The translations under genes were made by a program, and so were the position numbers. DNA of 64,000 nt from Photobacterium kishitanii. Its GTDB lineage: Bacteria > Pseudomonadota > Gammaproteobacteria > Enterobacterales > Vibrionaceae. This document shows positions 11,101 through 19,375 of this stretch, piece by piece. Every line of letters starts with the position of its first letter. The stretch's first letter is position 1. Location of the stretch: NCBI RefSeq assembly GCF_003026355.1, contig NZ_PYON01000018.1, forward strand, positions 1 to 64,000, in the 5' to 3' direction. The notes under the pieces are model-generated. The model was not told the origin of the DNA, did no database searches, and saw nothing but the letters and a program-made list of their open reading frames with translations.

Positions 11101-12323
11101 CTTACGGTACGTTGCTAACTAAAGGTGATGGCGCCGAGGTTGTTGCTGGTGAAACAGTAGCAAACTGGGAAGCACACACCATGCCAATCATCACTGAAGT
11201 GGCTGGTCGTATCCAGTTCGTTGATATGATTGATGGCGTAACAGTTTCTCGTCAAACAGATGATCTAACAGGTCTATCTTCAAGCGAAGTAACTGATCCA
11301 GCAGCACGCCCAGCAGCAGGTAAAGATATGCGTCCAGCTATCAAACTTGTTGATGCTGATGGTAACGATGTAATGATCCCTGGTACTGATATGCCAGCTC
11401 AATACTTCTTACCAGGTAAGGCGATTGTTCAGCTTGATGACGGCGCAATGGTTGGTATCGGTGATACATTATCTCGTATTCCACAGAAATCTAGTGGTAA
11501 CCGAGATATCACGGGTGGTCTACCACGCGTAGCTGACTTGTTCGAAGCGCGTAAGCCTAAAGAACCAGCTATCTTGGCTGAAATTACTGGTGCAGTATCG
11601 TTCGGTAAAGAGACTAAAGGTAAGCGTCGTTTAATTATTACGCCAACTGATGGTCAGCCGTACGAAGAGATGATCCTGAAGCATCGCCAACTTAACGTTT
11701 TCGAAGGTGAAAAAGTTGAGAAGGGTGACGTAATCGCTGATGGTCCAGAAACTCCGCACGATATTCTACGTCTACGTGGTGTTCACGCAGTTGCAGAATA
11801 TATCGTTAACGAAGTTCAGGAAGTTTACCGTCTACAAGGCGTTAAGATTAATGATAAGCACATTGAGACTATCATTCGTCAAATGCTACGTAAGGTAACT
11901 ATCACTGTTAAGGGTGATTCAGATTTCCTAGAAGGCGAGCAAGTTGAATTCTCTCGCGTAACGATTGCTAACCGTCAGCTTGAAGCTGAAGGTAAGACAC
12001 CAGTAAGTTTCTCACGTGACTTACTAGGTATCACTAAAGCATCGCTTGCGACTGAGTCATTCATCTCAGCAGCATCGTTCCAGGAAACAACTCGCGTACT
12101 AACAGAAGCAGCTGTTTCTGGTAAGCGTGATGAGCTACGTGGTCTGAAAGAAAACGTAATCGTGGGTCGTTTGATCCCAGCGGGTACAGGTTTCTCTTAT
12201 CACCAACGTCGCCAGAATCAACGTAATGTTGAACTGGAGCCAGTAGCACCACAAGTTGATGCAGAGCAAGCCTCTCAAGACTTAGCGGCACTATTGAATG
12301 CAGGTCTTAACGACGAGAATTAA
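8106..12323 (+). CDS. rpoC: RNA polymerase beta' subunit
   Basis: 1405 aa from a GTG start that gives [20 protein letters not shown], the standard N-terminus. An in-frame ATG at 8049 lies upstream of the Shine-Dalgarno and is rejected. The N-terminal zinc ribbon is CLCGKYK..CEKCG. The catalytic magnesium loop [13 protein letters not shown] is intact, and the second zinc cluster [14 protein letters not shown] lies near residue 880. The bridge helix and trigger loop follow ([19 protein letters not shown]). It ends the rplJL-rpoBC transcription unit with a clear terminator. Confidence 0.99.
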   Translation: MKDLLKFLKAQHKTEEFDAIKIGLASPDMIRSWSFGEVKKPETINYRTFKPERDGLFCARIFGPVKDYECLCGKYKRLKHRGVICEKCGVEVTQTKVRRERMGHIELASPVAHIWFLKSLPSRIGLLMDMPLRDIERVLYFESYVVIEPGMTNLERSQLLSEEQYLDALEEWGDEFDAKMGAEAVKALLGNMDLNAEIENMREELEETNSETKRKKLTKRLKLVEAFLQSGNNPEWMILSVLPVLPPDLRPLVPLDGGRFATSDLNDLYRRVINRNNRLKRLLDLAAPDIIVRNEKRMLQESVDALLDNGRRGRAITGSNKRPLKSLADMIKGKQGRFRQNLLGKRVDYSGRSVITVGPYLRLHQCGLPKKMALELFKPFIYGKLETRGLATTIKAAKKMVEREEAIVWDILDEVIREHPVMLNRAPTLHRLGIQAFEPILIEGKAIQLHPLVCAAYNADFDGDQMAVHLPLTLEAQLEARALMMSTNNILSPASGDPIIVPSQDVVLGLYYMTREKINAKGEGMYLAGPAEAEKAYLTKNAELHARVKVRITEFVKDEQGNFIENTQLVDTTVGRAMLWPIVPKGLPFSLVNTEALGKKQISKLLNTCYRKLGMKETVVFADQIMYTGFAYAALSGVSVGIDDMVVPAAKYTKIAEAEAEVAEIQEQFQSGLVTAGERYNKVIDIWATANEQVAKAMMDNLSFETVINRDGVEEQQKSFNSVYMMADSGARGSAAQIRQLAGMRGLMAKPDGSIIETPITANFREGLNVLQYFISTHGARKGLADTALKTANSGYLTRRLVDVAQDVVITADDCGTYAGITMMPLIEGGDVKEQLGDRVLGRVVAEDVLLPGTEEVLAPRNTLLDEKWCEILEANSVDQVKVRSVVTCENDFGCCKFCYGRDLARGHLINSGEAVGVVAAQSIGEPGTQLTMRTFHIGGAASAAAADNKIVVKTTGSMKLHNAKFVTNNAGKLVITSRASELSIIDKLGRTKENYKLSYGTLLTKGDGAEVVAGETVANWEAHTMPIITEVAGRIQFVDMIDGVTVSRQTDDLTGLSSSEVTDPAARPAAGKDMRPAIKLVDADGNDVMIPGTDMPAQYFLPGKAIVQLDDGAMVGIGDTLSRIPQKSSGNRDITGGLPRVADLFEARKPKEPAILAEITGAVSFGKETKGKRRLIITPTDGQPYEEMILKHRQLNVFEGEKVEKGDVIADGPETPHDILRLRGVHAVAEYIVNEVQEVYRLQGVKINDKHIETIIRQMLRKVTITVKGDSDFLEGEQVEFSRVTIANRQLEAEGKTPVSFSRDLLGITKASLATESFISAASFQETTRVLTEAAVSGKRDELRGLKENVIVGRLIPAGTGFSYHQRRQNQRNVELEPVAPQVDAEQASQDLAALLNAGLNDEN

Positions 12324-12343
12324 TTCTTGGCGTGACTGATTCT

Positions 12344-12371
12344 AAAAGGCATCCTTCGGGGTGCCTTTTTT
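12344..12371 (+). terminator. Terminator of rpoBC
   Basis: The stem AAAAGGCATCC-TTCG-GGGTGCCTTTTTT combines a stable TTCG tetraloop with six T. Confidence 0.92.
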
Positions 12372-12410
12372 ATTGGCTGTTATTTAGGTTGTGAGAGAAA
12401 TAATCCTAAG

Positions 12411-12435
12411 GTGCGAGGTGCGAGGTGCGAGGTGC
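12411..12435. repeat. 7-bp tandem repeat, 3.6 copies
   Basis: The unit GTGCGAG occurs three times in tandem plus GTGC, in the short intergenic space between the convergent rpoC and rsd genes. It encodes nothing. Such short arrays can vary in copy number between strains. Confidence 0.9.
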
Positions 12436-12498
12436 AAATAAATAAGTGGCAGTCACAAACTGCCACAATAATGCGTGAGTTGCGATTGCTCTGGGTGG

Positions 12499-12978
12499 TT
12501 ATGCACCAGGAGGACAAGCAAGACTATCGCTGATTAATTCAATTAATTTATCTTCTAGTGCGAAGCGAGATTCCATTAGTTCGCCAATCTGTGATAAGTC
12601 ATTATCAAGGGTATCTAATGGGTCATTATCATTGATAGCGCCGTAGCGATCATTGAAATTTAATAATGGTTCAGTGGTTAAGGTGATTTTTGCATAGAGT
12701 GCAGACATTTCTTCGGTTGGCGAAAAGCCTGTTTGATGCCAGCGTTCCATTACGTTATCGTAAATCTTGAAGTGGCCCGCTGAAATGTAATCGACGAGAT
12801 CTTCACTAAACAAACATAGTTTGGACGCGGTAGGTAGATGACGATTATCATCATTGGGAGTGATACCGATTAGCTTACAGTAATCGATTAGCAGTTGTTG
12901 GCGCATCATTAGCCATTGATCAATAACATCGTTATGGCCGCCCCATTCTTTCTTAACTTGTTCAAATTTACTAAGCAT
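12499..12978 (-). CDS. rsd: Anti-sigma-70 factor Rsd
   Basis: 159 aa from an ATG at 12978 with GAGGA seven bases upstream; a longer frame from 13005 is rejected. The Rsd/AlgQ signature is seen in DQWLMMRQQLLIDYC, VDYISAGHFKIYDNV and MESRFALEDKLIEL, the helices that grip sigma-70 region 4. Rsd sequesters sigma-70 in stationary phase so that alternative sigma factors gain core polymerase. It is divergent from nudC, exactly as in E. coli (rsd/nudC-hemE). Confidence 0.93.
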   Translation of the reverse strand: MLSKFEQVKKEWGGHNDVIDQWLMMRQQLLIDYCKLIGITPNDDNRHLPTASKLCLFSEDLVDYISAGHFKIYDNVMERWHQTGFSPTEEMSALYAKITLTTEPLLNFNDRYGAINDNDPLDTLDNDLSQIGELMESRFALEDKLIELISDSLACPPGA

Positions 12979-13111
12979 GAGCACATCCTCATGATCTATC
13001 AGCATCTTAATTGGATGCTTGTGCGATCCGGCTCTTGATATAAGAGATATGGTTTCGGATAAATATTCCGTTTCAAGATTAGATTGCCAGTAAATTTACG
13101 CCGCTGCAAGG

Positions 13112-13903
13112 ATGAAAGTAATAAAAATGTTAAAAAATGAGAATCAGGCTTATTGGTGTGTGATTAGGAATGACAAGTTATTGTTACAAAATGGGTGTTT
13201 GCCTTTATGTTCGAGTGAACAACTTATTTGTAGCACTATAACTAAACGAATTATTGGTTATTTTGGATCGTTACCTGTGTATTGGCTGGTTGAAGAAAGT
13301 GGCTTTGATGATACTAGTTTCTTTAGCTTAAGAGAGTTACTGGGCTGTGATCGTGCGTTATTTGCGTTAGCAGGCAGAGCAATTCAATTGAACTATATGC
13401 TCCAAAGCCAGCGTTTTTGTTGTCATTGCGGTCATCGAATGCAATTAGACACTAAGGTATTGGCTATGGCTTGTAATCATTGCGATAGTATTCATTATCC
13501 TCGCGTTTCACCGTGTGTCATTGTCGCGGTTCGTAAAGGTCAGCAATTATTATTGGCGCAGCATCCTCGGCATAAAACTGGAATGTATACCGTGATTGCA
13601 GGATTTATTGAACCCGGTGAAACTGCGGAACAATGTGTTGCTCGTGAGGTGCTAGAAGAAACCGGTATTACTGTTAAAAATATTCGTTATTTTGATAGTC
13701 AGCCGTGGGCATTTCCCTCTAATTTAATGCTTGGGTTTATTGCCGACTATGCGGGGGGTGAGATTAAACCTGACTACGAAGAATTGACTGATGCAATTTG
13801 GGCCACCGCAGAACAGTTACCTGAGGTTGCACCTGTGGGGACGATTGCTCGACGACTTATCGACACTGTTTTGAGATTGAATGCTGAAAATGTTCCTCAT
13901 TAA
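13112..13903 (+). CDS. nudC: NADH pyrophosphatase / NAD-cap decapping hydrolase
   Basis: 263 aa. A zinc ribbon CCHCGHRM...CNHC lies near 108-130. The Nudix box runs from GFIEPGETAEQCVARE to VLEETGI, followed by the NudC-specific SQPWAFPSNLM motif that reads NAD(H). The enzyme cleaves NADH to NMNH and AMP and removes NAD caps from RNA. It is divergent from rsd and 84 bases upstream of hemE, matching the enteric order. Confidence 0.95.
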   Translation: MKVIKMLKNENQAYWCVIRNDKLLLQNGCLPLCSSEQLICSTITKRIIGYFGSLPVYWLVEESGFDDTSFFSLRELLGCDRALFALAGRAIQLNYMLQSQRFCCHCGHRMQLDTKVLAMACNHCDSIHYPRVSPCVIVAVRKGQQLLLAQHPRHKTGMYTVIAGFIEPGETAEQCVAREVLEETGITVKNIRYFDSQPWAFPSNLMLGFIADYAGGEIKPDYEELTDAIWATAEQLPEVAPVGTIARRLIDTVLRLNAENVPH

Positions 13904-13987
13904 TCAAAGCCTGTCGAACAATTGCACTCGGTTGTTAAGATTAATGAGTGCTACAATATGACGCAGAATTAACCCGTGGAGTCTCAA

Positions 13988-15055
13988 ATGAGCGAATTAA
14001 AAAATGACCGCTATCTACGTGCATTACTAAAGCAGCCCGTAGATTGCACACCTGTATGGATGATGCGTCAGGCTGGCCGTTACCTACCTGAGTATCGTGC
14101 GACACGTGGTGTTGCTGGTGACTTCATGTCGCTATGTAAAAATGCTGAACTAGCTAGTGAAGTAACGCTACAACCTTTAAAGCGTTTTCCATTAGATGCG
14201 GCAATTTTATTTTCTGATATTTTAACCATTCCTGATGCAATGGGATTAGGACTCTATTTTGAAGCCGGTGAAGGCCCTAAATTTAGTCATCCAATTACTT
14301 GTAAAGCTGATGTAGAACGCATTGGTATTCCTGATCCTGAAGGTGAGTTGCAGTATGTGATGAATGCGGTACGCCAAATTCGCCACGATCTTCAAGGTGA
14401 AGTGCCACTGATTGGCTTTTCTGGTAGTCCGTGGACATTAGCCACTTACATGGTTGAAGGTGGTAGTTCTAAGGCATTTACTAAAATCAAGAAGATGATG
14501 TATGCCGAGCCACAAACATTGCACTTATTGCTAGATAAACTAGCCGATAGTGTGATTGAGTATTTAAATGCTCAAATCAAAGCTGGTGCTCAAGCGGTGA
14601 TGGTATTTGATACTTGGGGCGGTGTATTAACCCCACGTGATTACAATGAATTTTCACTGCGCTATATGCATAAAATTGTCGATGGCTTAATTCGTGAGAA
14701 TGACGGTCGTCGAGTGCCTGTGACTCTATTTACTAAAAATGGTGGTATGTGGTTAGAGCAAATTGCAGCGACAGGTTGTGATGCGATTGGCTTAGATTGG
14801 ACGATTGATATTAGCGATGCTAAACGTCGTGTTGGTGATAAAGTTGCCCTTCAAGGTAATATGGATCCATCAGTGCTTTATGCTCAGCCTGAACGTATTC
14901 GTCAAGAAGTCGCTACTATCCTTGAAGGTTTTGGTGATGGCGGTACTGGTCATGTATTCAACTTAGGTCATGGTATTCACCTTGATGTGCCGCCTGAAAA
15001 CGCCGGTGTGTTTGTGGATGCGGTACATGAGCTTTCAAAGCCATACCATAAGTAA
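13988..15055 (+). CDS. hemE: Uroporphyrinogen decarboxylase
   Basis: 355 aa from ATG 13988, with GGAG six bases upstream; an in-frame GTG at 13976 precedes that ribosome binding site and is rejected. The signature [16 protein letters not shown] and the [17 protein letters not shown] motif are complete. The conserved Asp of FSDIL is present. The enzyme decarboxylates the four acetate side chains of uroporphyrinogen III to give coproporphyrinogen III in haem synthesis. A terminator follows. Confidence 0.98.
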   Translation: MSELKNDRYLRALLKQPVDCTPVWMMRQAGRYLPEYRATRGVAGDFMSLCKNAELASEVTLQPLKRFPLDAAILFSDILTIPDAMGLGLYFEAGEGPKFSHPITCKADVERIGIPDPEGELQYVMNAVRQIRHDLQGEVPLIGFSGSPWTLATYMVEGGSSKAFTKIKKMMYAEPQTLHLLLDKLADSVIEYLNAQIKAGAQAVMVFDTWGGVLTPRDYNEFSLRYMHKIVDGLIRENDGRRVPVTLFTKNGGMWLEQIAATGCDAIGLDWTIDISDAKRRVGDKVALQGNMDPSVLYAQPERIRQEVATILEGFGDGGTGHVFNLGHGIHLDVPPENAGVFVDAVHELSKPYHK

Positions 15056-15108
15056 TTATCACTTAGCAGTGAGTACTAAGGTACGAGTTGTTAGTTGGTA
15101 TTGAAAAA

Positions 15109-15140
15109 TAAAACCCAGACCTTTTCGGTGTGGGTTTTTT
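15109..15140 (+). terminator. Terminator of hemE
   Basis: The stem AAACCCAGACC pairs with GGTGTGGGTTT and is followed by six T. Confidence 0.85.
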
Positions 15141-15182
15141 GTTATTGGAATAAAACCAGTGATGCTTTTTGATGAAGTATTT

Positions 15183-15800
15183 CTATTCTTCATTATCTGC
15201 TATTTCTTGGTTAGATGTTTTCCCTAGGTGCTGGTGGACATAGTGACGGATATACGGCACCACATCAGCTTCAAACCAAGGATTTTTTTTGAGCCAGATA
15301 CTATTTCGTGGTGATGGATGAGGTAAGGGAATAAATCGTGGTGCCCATTGCTGCCAAGCCGCCACGGTTGCAGTTAATGTGGCTGGTTTATCTGCTAAAT
15401 AAAAATTTTGGGCGTATTGGCCAATGAGTAAGGTCATTTCTATATTTGGTAACAGCGGTAACAGTTGTGGGTGCCAATGGGGAGCACAGACTTTGCGGGG
15501 TGGCAGATCACCTGATTTTCCTTTGCCAGGATAGCAGAGCCCCATCGGGATTATTGCAATTTGGCTTGGGTCATAAAATGTATCGCTATCGAGATCAAGC
15601 CAACGGCGTAAACGCTCACCACTGGCATCATTCCAAGGAATACCACTTTGATGGACTTTTATTCCAGGGGCTTGGCCGATGATAAGTAATTTCGCTTGTT
15701 GATGCGCTTGAATAATAGGTCTTGGCCCCAATGGAAGATCTTGGCAGATCTTACATTGGTGAACTTGATCTAGAATGTTGCTTAAATGTAGTATTGTCAT
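15183..15800 (-). CDS. Uracil-DNA glycosylase superfamily protein, 4Fe-4S type
   Basis: 205 aa. The UDG fold motifs are LLIIGQAPGIKVHQSG (motif 1, near 35-50) and PHPSPRNSIW (motif 2, near 160). Four cysteines in the spacing C-x2-C near the N-terminus and C-x15-C (GLCYPGK ... RKVCAPHW) match the iron-sulphur cluster ligands of family 4/5 UDGs. The expected role is excision of uracil or another deaminated base from DNA, and the substrate is not evident from sequence. It occupies the place between hemE and yjaG where enterics carry nfi (endonuclease V), on the opposite strand, so one deamination-repair gene seems to stand in for another. Confidence 0.8.
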   Translation of the reverse strand: MTILHLSNILDQVHQCKICQDLPLGPRPIIQAHQQAKLLIIGQAPGIKVHQSGIPWNDASGERLRRWLDLDSDTFYDPSQIAIIPMGLCYPGKGKSGDLPPRKVCAPHWHPQLLPLLPNIEMTLLIGQYAQNFYLADKPATLTATVAAWQQWAPRFIPLPHPSPRNSIWLKKNPWFEADVVPYIRHYVHQHLGKTSNQEIADNEE

Positions 15801-15827
15801 ATTAATAATACTTAGTAGTCTAACTGT

Positions 15828-16739
15828 TTAATATTCACGTTTAAAATCAATAGAGTAGGTGAGTTTTTGTTGTTGTATGAAGCGTAAATAGTTGTCTTTA
15901 AAGATAGTAAAAACCTGTTCAGGAAAGCTTTCTGCAGCAATGTGAGGGGTAATAGTGATCTGGGGGTGATGCCAAAATAGATGATCTGCTGGTAATGGCT
16001 CGTGTTTGAAGACATCTAAAAACGCATGCTGTAGATAATGTTGTTCAAGCGCATCCAATAAACCGTTTTCATTGACACTATTACCGCGGCCAACGTTGAA
16101 AAAGAGCGCATTTTTACAGTGTTTCAGATGTTGTTGATCAAAAAGATCATTGGTTTGTGATGTCGCAGGTAAGATAGAAACCACATAGTCGGCTTGAGCC
16201 AGAGCGGTATCAATAGCCGTGATTGCATAGGTATGATTAAAATCAGCACTGGCAGCGATACCACTACGGTTAATACCAATGATATGGCAGCCAAATACAG
16301 CTGCAACCTTAGCGAGGTGCTGACCAATGGTACCCGTACCAATAATTACCATGGTTTTTCCAGCAATAGATTGATAAGGGATCGGTTGCCATTGCTGCTG
16401 CTGTTGTTGTAAAGCATAGCGAAAAAAATGGCGCTGGTGGTTGAGGATTTGACCCATAATATATTCAGCGATCAATGGACCAAAGATCCCCCGAATATTG
16501 GTTAGTTGATAATCTTGTCTTAAATTGGGCTGAATTAACGCATCAATACCAGCATAAGTGGATTGTAACCATTGTAAATGCGGGTAATTATTCAAGCTGG
16601 TAGCGATCAAAGGTGGATCAGCAATAAGCACTGTTGCTTGGTGTGGATCTTCGGTGATTTCCAGTTGTGGTAGCTTGGCGTTAGTGAGTAATTCTACATA
16701 ACGTCGCTGTTGGCGAGATACGATCTTAACTTTGATCAT
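15828..16739 (-). CDS. D-2-hydroxyacid dehydrogenase (GhrA-like)
   Basis: 303 aa from ATG 16739 with AAGGAAA upstream; a longer frame from 16781 is less likely. The Rossmann motif VIIGTGTIGQHLAKV (about 131-146) binds NAD(P)H. The catalytic triad of the family is present: Arg in VGRGNS, Glu in HEPLPADHLFW and His in ITPHIAAE. It resembles GhrA-type glyoxylate/hydroxypyruvate reductases, but the substrate is not certain. A run of six glutamines sits on the surface near residue 112. The neighbour on the same strand is the UDG gene, 27 bases downstream, so they may be cotranscribed. Confidence 0.8.
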   Translation of the reverse strand: MIKVKIVSRQQRRYVELLTNAKLPQLEITEDPHQATVLIADPPLIATSLNNYPHLQWLQSTYAGIDALIQPNLRQDYQLTNIRGIFGPLIAEYIMGQILNHQRHFFRYALQQQQQQWQPIPYQSIAGKTMVIIGTGTIGQHLAKVAAVFGCHIIGINRSGIAASADFNHTYAITAIDTALAQADYVVSILPATSQTNDLFDQQHLKHCKNALFFNVGRGNSVNENGLLDALEQHYLQHAFLDVFKHEPLPADHLFWHHPQITITPHIAAESFPEQVFTIFKDNYLRFIQQQKLTYSIDFKREY

Positions 16740-16806
16740 GCTTTTCCTTTTGTAGCATTCGTTTATCAAGTAAACTTCCACCTAAATCACTACTGTAGAT
16801 TATCCC

Positions 16807-17394
16807 ATGCTAAAGAATCCAGTCCAGTTACGTTTAGAAAAATTAGAACCTTGGCAGCACCTTACATTTATGGTGTCGTTATGTGAGCGCATGTATCCAA
16901 ACTACGCCTTTTTCTGTGCAGAAACACAGTTTACAGACGGTCAACGTTACCGAGTGATCTTAGACAGTATTTGGGAGATCCTCACGGTTAAAAGTGCCAA
17001 AATCAACTTTGAAAGTCAGCTTGAAAAGTTAGAAGACATGGTACCGAGTGAAAATGACTACGATCTGTATGCGGTACGTCCTGCGATTGATGCTTGTGTT
17101 GCTCTAGCTGATCTTCTACACGCGATGTTGGATCGTGATTTAATGTTAGAAACAGTAATAAAGCTAAGTGCTTTATCTGCTGAAACCGTTGCTGATTTAG
17201 AGTCGGCGCAAACAGGTATTGAAATTACTAACGATAATCAAAAACAAAATGAAGCAGTATGTGCTGAGTGGGATACTCAGTGGGAAATTTTCCGTGCTCT
17301 AAAAGAAGCAGAGCGCCGTGATATTGATTTGATCAAAGATCTACGTGCTGAATTGCGTGATGAGCCAGTGAGTAATATTGGTATTGCATTGTAA
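16807..17394 (+). CDS. yjaG: YjaG family protein (DUF416)
   Basis: 195 aa, wholly alpha-helical in appearance, with the family start LRLEKLEPWQHLTFM and the conserved FCAETQFTDGQRYR and ENDYDLYAVRPAIDACVAL stretches. No catalytic motif is known and the function is not established. The position between the hemE region and hupA is conserved with E. coli. It has its own strong terminator and is divergent from the dehydrogenase gene. Confidence 0.88.
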   Translation: MLKNPVQLRLEKLEPWQHLTFMVSLCERMYPNYAFFCAETQFTDGQRYRVILDSIWEILTVKSAKINFESQLEKLEDMVPSENDYDLYAVRPAIDACVALADLLHAMLDRDLMLETVIKLSALSAETVADLESAQTGIEITNDNQKQNEAVCAEWDTQWEIFRALKEAERRDIDLIKDLRAELRDEPVSNIGIAL

Positions 17395-17414
17395 TTATCC
17401 GTTAATGATTAAAT

Positions 17415-17444
17415 AAAAAAAGAAGCCAATTGGCTTCTTTTTTT
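17415..17444 (+). terminator. Terminator of yjaG
   Basis: AGAAGCC-AATT-GGCTTCT is flanked by seven A and seven T, so it could work in both directions. Confidence 0.9.
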
Positions 17445-17664
17445 ATATCTGTTGTTATTTTTATAGCAAAATATTGCCAAATTACGCTTTGAACTGTAAC
17501 GAATAAATGACATTAATGATGTAATAATTAGGCGTTAGGTGTTTTTTGTTAACAGTTTGTTTAATTCGTTATGGTCGTTTATTCTGATTTTAAACTTGAA
17601 AAGCAGTGTATATGACTGGTTGGTGAGTTAACTTTACGCCATTCCACTTATTTTATTTTGGCTC

Positions 17665-17694
17665 TTGTAATTACATCCCCGCAGCGTTTATAAC
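17665..17694 (+). promoter_or_regulatory. Candidate brnQ promoter
   Basis: TTGTAA and TATAAC are separated by 18 bases, and the start would fall near 17701. This leaves a leader of about 280 bases before brnQ. The preceding 17447-17664 shows no gene. Confidence 0.45.
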
Positions 17695-17704
17695 ATAACC
17701 ACTG

Positions 17705-17722
17705 CGTAGCTGGTTTGCTACG
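17705..17722 (+). other. First hairpin of the brnQ leader
   Basis: A perfect 6-bp stem CGTAGC-TGGTTT-GCTACG at the 5' end of the predicted transcript, upstream of the leader ORF ribosome binding site. Confidence 0.5.
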
Positions 17723-17756
17723 ACATTCGTGGTCTGTTGGTTTGAAGGAGGCAAAT

Positions 17757-17876
17757 ATGAAATATTCTATCGTAAACACTATTGTATCTTGCTTCATTCC
17801 ACCAATGGTTGCTGATAGCACAGCATCGATTGCTACTTCACAGCTCTTGCTCTCTCTGAATCTTATTCAGGGCTGA
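17757..17876 (+). CDS. Candidate brnQ leader peptide (39 aa)
   Basis: An ATG five bases after a very strong AAGGAGG Shine-Dalgarno opens a 39-codon frame ending in TGA. It begins MKYSIVNTIVSCF and ends SQLLLSLNLIQG. Thirteen of 39 residues are Ile, Val or Leu, and five leucines and one isoleucine fall in the last ten codons, directly before overlapping RNA hairpins. This composition and its place ahead of a branched-chain amino acid transporter suggest a ribosome-stalling sensor of charged tRNA, as in the ilv and leu leaders. No U-run terminator is seen, so control might be at translation. The function is inferred. Confidence 0.6.
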   Translation: MKYSIVNTIVSCFIPPMVADSTASIATSQLLLSLNLIQG

Positions 17877-17913
17877 CAGGCCATACCATTTTTCTGTCAG
17901 CTTGTGAGCAAGC
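17856..17913 (+). promoter_or_regulatory. Overlapping hairpins at the end of the brnQ leader ORF
   Basis: Three stems follow one another: CTGAA/TTCAG (17856-17870), a perfect 8-bp GCTGACAG/CTGTCAGC (17872-17879 with 17894-17901) spanning the leader stop codon, and GCTTG/CAAGC (17900-17913). The last shares bases with the second, so the two are mutually exclusive. A ribosome paused on the terminal Leu codons would melt the first two. Confidence 0.55.
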
Positions 17914-17982
17914 CGGCAGGATAGACTTCACCACTTCCCGTCTCGCTTTCTCCAAGCTAAAAAGTAATTACCAAGGAATACT

Positions 17983-19287
17983 ATGTTAAGTGCACGCAAT
18001 ATCGCCGCCTTAGGCTTCATGACATTCGCTATGTACTTAGGTGCTGGCAATTTAATCTTCCCTCCCTATCTAGGTTACCAAGCTGGAGATAATTTCCTCA
18101 GTGGTATGGCGGGTTTTTTATTAACTGGCGTCGGTTTACCTGCAATAGCATTAGTGATTGTGGCTTGGGTACGTGGCTCTGATAATTTAACTGCAGCGTT
18201 ACCAAAACCGTTAGCGACCGGGTTCTGGGTGATGTTGTTTATTGTGATTGGCCCAGCATTTATTATTCCACGTACCATCACCGTTGCTTATCAATTTAGT
18301 TTGGCACCGTTTATCGGTGATAGTGGTTTAATCCCTTTTTCTGCAGTGTTCTGCTTAGCGGCGATTTTATTTTCTTTATACCCAGGTAAGTTAGTTGATA
18401 CTTTAGGTAAATGGTTGACGCCGGTGTTATTAACGATTTTAACCATTATGGCCGTAGTTGCGGTGCTATATCCGTCAGGTCAGGTTGAAGTGGCCTCTGG
18501 TCCCTATGCGACAGGTGCAATGGCAGAAGGTATGACTCAGGGTTACATGACCATGGATGCGTTAGGCTCGATTGGTTTTGGCTGGGTGATTTTCAGAGCG
18601 ATTGAAGGCATGGGGGTTAAGTGCCCGAAAGCGATTGCGAAATATACATTTATTGCGGCTCTAATGTATGCCACCGCGATGGCGCTAGTGTATTTATCAT
18701 TGGCGTACATTGGAGTTACCAGCGCGAATTTAGGGACTAACTTCGCCAATGGTGGTGAAATTCTGACTGCTTTCACTAACGCGCATTTTGGTGCTTTTGG
18801 TATTATTATTTTGGGTTCAGTGTTGGTCTTGGCATGTTTGACAACGGCGATTGGCGTAACAACCGCTGGCAGTGAGTTTTATAGCCGTAGTTTCAGTAAA
18901 GTCACTTACCGTAAAAGTGTGTGGGTGATTATGGTGCTATCAGGCTTGGTTGCCAATGTCGGTTTAGCACAATTATTAGCAGTAACGTTACCCGTTGTGG
19001 TCGCATTACATCCGATTGCGATTGCGTTGTTACTGATTGCACCATTGCGTCATCAATTATCCCAAGTTGCAGTCTTAGCTGTCGTCGCAACCGCAACGGC
19101 CTTTGGTTGTATTGATGCAGTGCATATTTTGGGGGCGATGCCAGCGTCAATCGATAATGCTTTAACGGCACATTTACCGCTATATCATTATTACGCAGGC
19201 TGGATTTTACCAACAGTGGTGGTATTGATTATTGGTTGGGTTGTGAGCCGTATGACGGGTGAGCGTTATTGTGTCGATAACTGTTAG
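17983..19287 (+). CDS. brnQ: Branched-chain amino acid:Na+ symporter BrnQ
   Basis: 434 aa with about twelve hydrophobic helices. It begins MLSARNIAALGFMTFAMYLGAGNLIFPPYLG, abbreviated here to its family core GAGNLIFPP, which is diagnostic for the LIV-II carrier. BrnQ imports leucine, isoleucine and valine with sodium across the inner membrane. AAGGA lies six bases before the ATG. A roughly 280-base leader with a branched-chain-rich ORF precedes it. The gene interrupts the yjaG-hupA order known from E. coli, so it and the CNNM gene are lineage-specific insertions. Confidence 0.95.
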   Translation: MLSARNIAALGFMTFAMYLGAGNLIFPPYLGYQAGDNFLSGMAGFLLTGVGLPAIALVIVAWVRGSDNLTAALPKPLATGFWVMLFIVIGPAFIIPRTITVAYQFSLAPFIGDSGLIPFSAVFCLAAILFSLYPGKLVDTLGKWLTPVLLTILTIMAVVAVLYPSGQVEVASGPYATGAMAEGMTQGYMTMDALGSIGFGWVIFRAIEGMGVKCPKAIAKYTFIAALMYATAMALVYLSLAYIGVTSANLGTNFANGGEILTAFTNAHFGAFGIIILGSVLVLACLTTAIGVTTAGSEFYSRSFSKVTYRKSVWVIMVLSGLVANVGLAQLLAVTLPVVVALHPIAIALLLIAPLRHQLSQVAVLAVVATATAFGCIDAVHILGAMPASIDNALTAHLPLYHYYAGWILPTVVVLIIGWVVSRMTGERYCVDNC

Positions 19288-19321
19288 CAGCTAAATTGCG
19301 GTTAGGGCTAATGATGCTAAT

Positions 19322-19348
19322 AAAAAAGGGACCTTAAGGTCCCTTTTT
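19322..19348 (+). terminator. Terminator of brnQ
   Basis: AAAAAAGGGACC-TTAA-GGTCCCTTTTT; symmetrical, so it may also serve the convergent CNNM gene. Confidence 0.9.
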
Positions 19349-19375
19349 AGTTTCTAGCAATAATAATGACGTTGG

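Noticed and set aside
12411-12435. CRISPR array
   Set aside because: Unit of 7 bp without spacers; no cas gene in the window.
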